From the NCBI GenBank assembly GCA_958445555.1, contig CAUCSW010000014.1:1-9875 (forward strand): a stretch of 9,875 nt of DNA, in the 5' to 3' direction. Positions 6,143-9,875 of this stretch are shown here, in pieces. This DNA comes from an uncultured Clostridia bacterium (GTDB lineage Bacteria > Bacillota > Clostridia > Oscillospirales > Acutalibacteraceae). Within the stretch, counting starts at the first letter, position 1; each line of letters starts with the position of its first letter. The translations under genes and the position numbers were made by a program. Below the pieces are notes generated by a model. It worked only from the letters and a program-made list of their open reading frames with translations, ran no database searches and was not told the origin of the DNA.

Positions 6143-6829
6143 TCATTCCGACGCAAGCGGCTTTTCGTCTTCTACGGTTATCCTTCCGCGTAGCTTATCC
6201 AATGTCTTTTCGCCTATACCCGGCACCTCGGCAAGCTCATCCACCGAAGAAAAGCCTCCGTGCTGCTCGCGATACTCAATGATCGCCGCTGCCTTTTTCT
6301 CGCCTATACCGTCGAGCGTCTGCAGCTCCGCCGCATCGGCGGTATTTATATTTACCGGTTTATCGCTGACCGCATTACCGTCGCTGTCATAGCGCGGGTA
6401 CATAAACAGCTCGCGCTGCAGAGAGGCGGTCTCCGCTATTCTTTCTTCGACCGTTTCGCCTATTCCCGAATAAACGAGCTTTGATTCATCGGATTTTTGC
6501 TTCAAAAAGAAGCCGAACGCCGCCACGCATATGACGGCGCAAACAGACAGTATGAGCCTCTCGGCCTTTGCTTTTTCATTTGCTCTTTTGTTTTCTCTGC
6601 CGGATCGATCTTTTTTGTCGGATTCCGCCGCTCCGTATGCTCTGCTTGTAACCGTTCCGTATGTTTTGTTTATGCCTGCCGCGTATGCTTTATCCGAGCC
6701 TGCCGGATATGTCTTGTCGGAGCGAGGGCGGTTTGTTTTGCCGCGGGTCGATCCGCTTTTACGCTTGTTCGCATTGTCGGTGCGGTCTTCCGTTTTAATA
6801 TCTAAATCCACAGGCATATCAAAACTCAC
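6143..6829 (-). CDS. ComEA-like membrane-anchored helix-hairpin-helix DNA-binding protein
   Basis: 228 residues. The C-terminal part (about 158-216) is a ComEA-type tandem helix-hairpin-helix domain: VNINTADAAELQTLDGIGE, then AAAIIEYREQHGGF and VPGIGEKTL. In competent bacteria such domains bind incoming double-stranded DNA outside the membrane. One hydrophobic segment (about 91-109) acts as a signal anchor. The roughly 90-residue basic tail before it should be cytoplasmic and the HhH domain outside. The tail has an 8-residue repeat (SDKTYPAG, SDKAYAAG, INKTYGTV, TSRAYGAA; residues 37-68). The SLBB-type domain of classical ComEA is not evident. Start: GTG at 6829, overlapping the gpsA stop by 11 bases. 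ATG at 6817, one base after that stop, is an equally plausible coupled start. Function in DNA uptake is inferred from the domain; no other com genes are visible. Confidence 0.82.
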   Translation of the reverse strand: MSFDMPVDLDIKTEDRTDNANKRKSGSTRGKTNRPRSDKTYPAGSDKAYAAGINKTYGTVTSRAYGAAESDKKDRSGRENKRANEKAKAERLILSVCAVICVAAFGFFLKQKSDESKLVYSGIGETVEERIAETASLQRELFMYPRYDSDGNAVSDKPVNINTADAAELQTLDGIGEKKAAAIIEYREQHGGFSSVDELAEVPGIGEKTLDKLRGRITVEDEKPLASE

Positions 6830-7805
6830 TCTCGGCCTTTTTCGGGCGGTTCATAAGTATTTTCAAAGCCTCCCGACAGTCGGCATTATTATACATGATC
6901 TCGTAGCATTCCCTGCATATCGGCATTTCCACGCCAAGCTTTTCGGCTACATCCACCGCTGCCGCAGCTGCATAATATCCTTCCACCGTTCCGACTTCCG
7001 AAAGTGCCTCCTTCGGGTCTTTTCCAGAGCCGACGAGTCTCCCGTATCTGCGGTTTCTCGAGTGCTCCGATGTGCAGGTAACGACAAGGTCGCCGAGTCC
7101 CGTAAGTCCCAAAAAAGTCGTCGGTCTGGCGCCCATGGCAACGCCGAGTCTTGTTATTTCGGCAAGTCCCCTTGTGACGAGTGCGGCTTTGGTGTTGTCC
7201 CCGCATCCGAGTCCGTCGATGATACCTGCGGCAACGGCTATTACATTCTTAAAAGCTCCTCCGAGTTCGGCTCCCACGACATCATCGTTTGTATATATAC
7301 GGAGACTGTCGCACGAGAGCGCCGACTGGACTTCGCCTGCTGCCGTCATATCGGTTGACGATGCCACTATCGTCGAAGGTATTCCCCTTGCGACCTCTTC
7401 GGCGTGGGTGGGTCCCGAAAAAGTAACTACCCTCGCGGACGGCAATTCGGAAATGATGACCTGCGAGAGGCGGAGATCGCTCCCCTTTTCAAGTCCCTTT
7501 GCGACATTCACAATTATACCGTGATCGGTCGATCTTATCGAGGACGCGGTCTCTCTGATCGCAAACGAGGGGACGGCGAGGATCGTCATATCGGCGCCGT
7601 CAAGCTCGGACAGGTTATCTGTCACATATATATCCTGCGGCAATGTTATGCCCGGAAGCAGTTTGTCGTTTTTTCGGGTATTTCCGAGCTGCTCCGCTTC
7701 TTCTTTGAAGCAGGACCACATCTTAACACTGTTTCCCGCCTTTAGGGCGGTAACGGCAAGTGCCATTCCCCAGCCGCCGCAGCCGAGAACTGATATATTT
7801 GACAC
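6819..7805 (-). CDS. gpsA: Glycerol-3-phosphate dehydrogenase [NAD(P)+]
   Basis: 328-residue cytoplasmic enzyme that reduces dihydroxyacetone phosphate to sn-glycerol-3-phosphate, the backbone for phospholipids. Seen: N-terminal dinucleotide-binding GCGGWGMALA (8-17), VAKGLE (101-106), SGPTHAEEVARG (130-141), the catalytic-lysine segment GGAFKNV (K186), and the substrate-binding GLGDLVVTCTSEHSRNRRYG (236-255). The length is normal. The start codon is GTG at 7805, with GAGGTG 7 bases upstream. It begins 15 bases after plsY, the enzyme that consumes its product, so the pair forms a metabolic unit. Its end overlaps the comEA-like gene. No anomalies seen. Confidence 0.97.
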   Translation of the reverse strand: MSNISVLGCGGWGMALAVTALKAGNSVKMWSCFKEEAEQLGNTRKNDKLLPGITLPQDIYVTDNLSELDGADMTILAVPSFAIRETASSIRSTDHGIIVNVAKGLEKGSDLRLSQVIISELPSARVVTFSGPTHAEEVARGIPSTIVASSTDMTAAGEVQSALSCDSLRIYTNDDVVGAELGGAFKNVIAVAAGIIDGLGCGDNTKAALVTRGLAEITRLGVAMGARPTTFLGLTGLGDLVVTCTSEHSRNRRYGRLVGSGKDPKEALSEVGTVEGYYAAAAAVDVAEKLGVEMPICRECYEIMYNNADCREALKILMNRPKKAESEF

Positions 7806-7820
7806 CTTCGCACACCTCGC

Positions 7821-8489
7821 TTATTTTTTGAAGGTAATCGGTTTTTCTTCCCTTTTGATAAGTCTTTTGATATTATCCTTATGCTTTATTATCACAAGCC
7901 CGCCTATAAGCGCGCCGAGCACCGTGACAATCGCGACATGCGCACAGGAAGTCCTATCGCAGAAGAGGAAGCCTATAAACGGGATGCTGAACGCTGCGGT
8001 GATCGAGCCCATTGAAATTATCCTTTTGGGAATGAAGAAGGCAATGAAGATCGCAAGGACGCACAAGAAAACTCTCCAGTCGCTGACTGCCAATATGCCG
8101 GCAACCGTGGCGACGCCTTTTCCGCCCTTAAATTCGAAAAAGAGCGGGAACATATGCCCTATCTCACATAAAAGTCCGCAAAACAGACCGCCTGTCACGG
8201 CATTCAGCCAATCCGCGCCGATACTGCTTCCGAGGACCGAAAAGGCGAGTCCGCCGCTATACGCCGCGGCAGCTCCCTTTGCCATATCGAGCACCAATGT
8301 AATTATTCCGGGCAGCAGTCCCATTGTGCGCGCCATATTGGTGGCACCGGCGTTTCCGCTTCCGTATTTTCTTATATCGCGTTTCATAAATATGCCCGAT
8401 ATTATTATTGCGAAGTTAAGGCTTCCCAAGGCGTATGAGCCTATTACCGCCGCAACGGCATATATTGTGCCGGGTGTCAAAATAAACAT
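7821..8489 (-). CDS. plsY: Acyl-phosphate:glycerol-3-phosphate acyltransferase
   Basis: 222-residue integral membrane enzyme that transfers an acyl group from acyl-phosphate to glycerol-3-phosphate, giving lysophosphatidic acid. The three PlsY signatures are present: GSGNAGATN (43-51), GHMFPLFFEFKGGKGVAT (111-128), and a third in KHKDNIKRLIKREE (202-215). Several hydrophobic segments span the protein (about 7-33, 56-78, 95-111, 129-152, 157-177 and 185-201). It lies 8 bases after der and 15 bases before gpsA, an order common in Firmicutes. Start is uncertain: GGGGAG abuts the ATG at 8489, which is too close for normal initiation, while TTG codon 4 (8480) sits about 9 bases from it. The two options differ by only three residues. 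Confidence 0.96.
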   Translation of the reverse strand: MFILTPGTIYAVAAVIGSYALGSLNFAIIISGIFMKRDIRKYGSGNAGATNMARTMGLLPGIITLVLDMAKGAAAAYSGGLAFSVLGSSIGADWLNAVTGGLFCGLLCEIGHMFPLFFEFKGGKGVATVAGILAVSDWRVFLCVLAIFIAFFIPKRIISMGSITAAFSIPFIGFLFCDRTSCAHVAIVTVLGALIGGLVIIKHKDNIKRLIKREEKPITFKK

Positions 8490-8497
8490 CTCCCCTT

Positions 8498-9829
8498 TTA
8501 TGCCTTCCCGTCCCCACGCTCTCTGATTATAAATCTCACGGGTGTACCCTCAAGTCCGAATGTGGAGCGGATACAGTTTTCAAGATAGCGCTGATAAGAA
8601 AAGTGAAACAGCTCTTCACGATTGCAGAAGCAGACAAATGTAGGAGGATTTGTCGACGCCTGCGTTATATAGTATATTTTAAGTCGCTTTCCTTTATCCG
8701 TCGGCGGCTGAACGCGCGCCGTGGCGTCCGCAAGCACCTTATTGAGCATACCTGTGGCAATCCTCATTGAATTCTGCTCATTCACGAATTTCACGAGTTC
8801 AAAAAGTCTGTCCACCCGTTGTCCCGTCTTGGCGGATATAAAGATTATCGGCGCATACGGCATGAAAGAAAAGTCGTTCATCAATGACTTTCTCATACCG
8901 TCCATTGTTCTGCCGTCCTTCCCTTCGACGGCATCCCACTTATTGACGGCTATTATCGCCGCCTTGCCCGCTTCATGGGCAAGACCCGCGACCTTTGAGT
9001 CCTGATCGGTGAACCCTTCGGTCGCATCTATCATTATTACGCAGACCTTCGCCCTGTCTATTGCCATACGGGCTCTCAGTATACTGTATTTTTCTATTTC
9101 ATCGGTGACCTTACTTTTTCGTCTCAGTCCCGCGGTATCTATAAAGTTATACTTCTGACCGTTTACCTTAACAAGAGTGTCTATGGCGTCTCTCGTTGTT
9201 CCCGCAACCGACGAAACAATGGAACGCTCCTCGCCCGATATATAGTTTATGAGTGACGATTTACCCGCATTCGGTTTTCCGATCACCGCAACATCGATAA
9301 CCTCATCGTCTTCGGCGTTACAGTCGTCGGGTGGGAGATGTTCAAACACCGCGTCCAAAAGGTCGCCCGTTCCGTGACCGTGGACACTCGAAACGGGGAT
9401 CGGGTCGCCCAATCCGAGATTATAAAACTCGTAAAGCTCGGCGGATACGGCACCCACCGAATCACATTTGTTTATGCAGAGCACAACGGGTTTTCCGCTT
9501 TTTCGGAGCATTGCGGCGATCTCCGCATCGGCTGCGGTAACGCCGGAGAGAATGTCACATACAAAAATAATGACATTTGCCGATTCAATGGCAAGCTCCG
9601 CCTGAGCCCGCATTTTGGAAAGTATCACATCGTCGGTCTTCGGTTCTATTCCGCCCGTGTCGACGAGCATTACTTTCCTTGCGCGCCATTCGGTGTCCGC
9701 AAAAATGCGGTCCCTTGTCACGCCGGGAGTATCATTGACTATGGAGAGCCGTTTTCCTATAAGTTTATTGAAAAGTGTGGACTTGCCGACATTCGGTCTG
9801 CCCACAACGGCAACGATCGCTTTTGCCAC
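8498..9829 (-). CDS. der: Ribosome biogenesis GTPase Der (EngA)
   Basis: 443-residue GTPase with two G domains in tandem, needed for assembly of the 50S ribosomal subunit. First G domain: GRPNVGKS (10-17), DTPGVTRD (33-40), DTGG (57-60), NKCD (120-123). Second: GKPNAGKS (184-191), GTTRD (210-214), DTAG (231-234), NKWD (296-299). A KH-like domain follows (about 353-443). Length and domain order are those of typical Der. The start is a GTG at 9829 with GAGGAGGTG about 5-7 bases upstream, a strong site. The 8-base gap to plsY indicates co-transcription. No irregularity seen. Confidence 0.97.
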   Translation of the reverse strand: MAKAIVAVVGRPNVGKSTLFNKLIGKRLSIVNDTPGVTRDRIFADTEWRARKVMLVDTGGIEPKTDDVILSKMRAQAELAIESANVIIFVCDILSGVTAADAEIAAMLRKSGKPVVLCINKCDSVGAVSAELYEFYNLGLGDPIPVSSVHGHGTGDLLDAVFEHLPPDDCNAEDDEVIDVAVIGKPNAGKSSLINYISGEERSIVSSVAGTTRDAIDTLVKVNGQKYNFIDTAGLRRKSKVTDEIEKYSILRARMAIDRAKVCVIMIDATEGFTDQDSKVAGLAHEAGKAAIIAVNKWDAVEGKDGRTMDGMRKSLMNDFSFMPYAPIIFISAKTGQRVDRLFELVKFVNEQNSMRIATGMLNKVLADATARVQPPTDKGKRLKIYYITQASTNPPTFVCFCNREELFHFSYQRYLENCIRSTFGLEGTPVRFIIRERGDGKA

Positions 9830-9841
9830 AACGGCACCTCC

Positions 9842-9875
9842 TCAGTTTTTAATATTCAGCAGGGCATCGACAAGG
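9842..9875 (-). CDS. C-terminal end of an unidentified upstream gene
   Basis: The minus strand from the right edge reads in one frame as LVDALLNIKN followed by a TGA at 9844-9842. That stop directly abuts the der ribosome binding site (TGAGGAGG), as expected for an operon partner. In many Clostridia der follows a DUF512/radical-SAM-type gene, but ten residues are too few to name the protein, and a non-coding reading cannot be excluded. Confidence 0.4.
   Translation of the reverse strand, partial: LVDALLNIKN

Noticed and set aside
6531..8526. Plus-strand frames of 275 and 292 codons (6531-7358, 7648-8526)
   Set aside because: They lie antisense to comEA, gpsA and plsY, all with clear family motifs; codon usage and composition follow from the opposite strand.

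Overview
The window looks like chromosomal DNA from an anaerobic Gram-positive bacterium of the class Clostridia, possibly a gut Oscillospiraceae-type lineage. This is inferred from four things: a doubled feoA in front of feoB, an electron-bifurcating NfnAB pair, the der-plsY-gpsA order, and AGGAGG-type ribosome binding sites. Every gene I can support lies on the minus strand, so transcription runs from high to low coordinates. No phage, insertion sequence, CRISPR array, tRNA or rRNA was recognised.

Right to centre (9875 to 1229) is one tightly packed gene series: the tail of an unidentified upstream gene, der (ribosome-assembly GTPase), plsY and gpsA (two steps of phospholipid synthesis around glycerol-3-phosphate), a comEA-like membrane-anchored helix-hairpin-helix protein, pcrA/uvrD (DNA helicase), and nfnA with nfnB (flavin-based bifurcating NADH/ferredoxin:NADPH enzyme). 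Most neighbours overlap or are 8 to 15 bases apart. The one larger gap, 78 bases before pcrA, may hold a weak promoter. A long hairpin at 1174-1207 followed by a U-rich stretch probably ends this transcript.

Left (810 to 1) is a ferrous-iron uptake operon: feoA, feoA, feoB (cut by the window edge). It has a consensus promoter, TTGACA-N17-TATAAT. An 18-bp palindrome of form GGTTAG-N6-CTAACC sits where transcription should begin, and a second palindrome of the same form lies directly before feoB. This fits iron-dependent repression by a DtxR/IdeR-like regulator, although no regulator gene is visible here.

Between the two units, about 896-1137 is very GC-rich, non-coding and full of hairpins, including a 23-bp sequence present twice. 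Two of its hairpins share the same tandem G-U pair, and their wobble pairs work only in a plus-strand RNA. The neighbouring minus-strand terminator and leader hairpin show the opposite bias. This element is the least explained sequence in the window. Other points of interest are a Gly/Tyr/Ser/Arg-rich repeat tract in the PcrA C-terminus, an unusual insertion near its ATP site, and an 8-residue repeat in the cytoplasmic tail of the ComEA-like protein.
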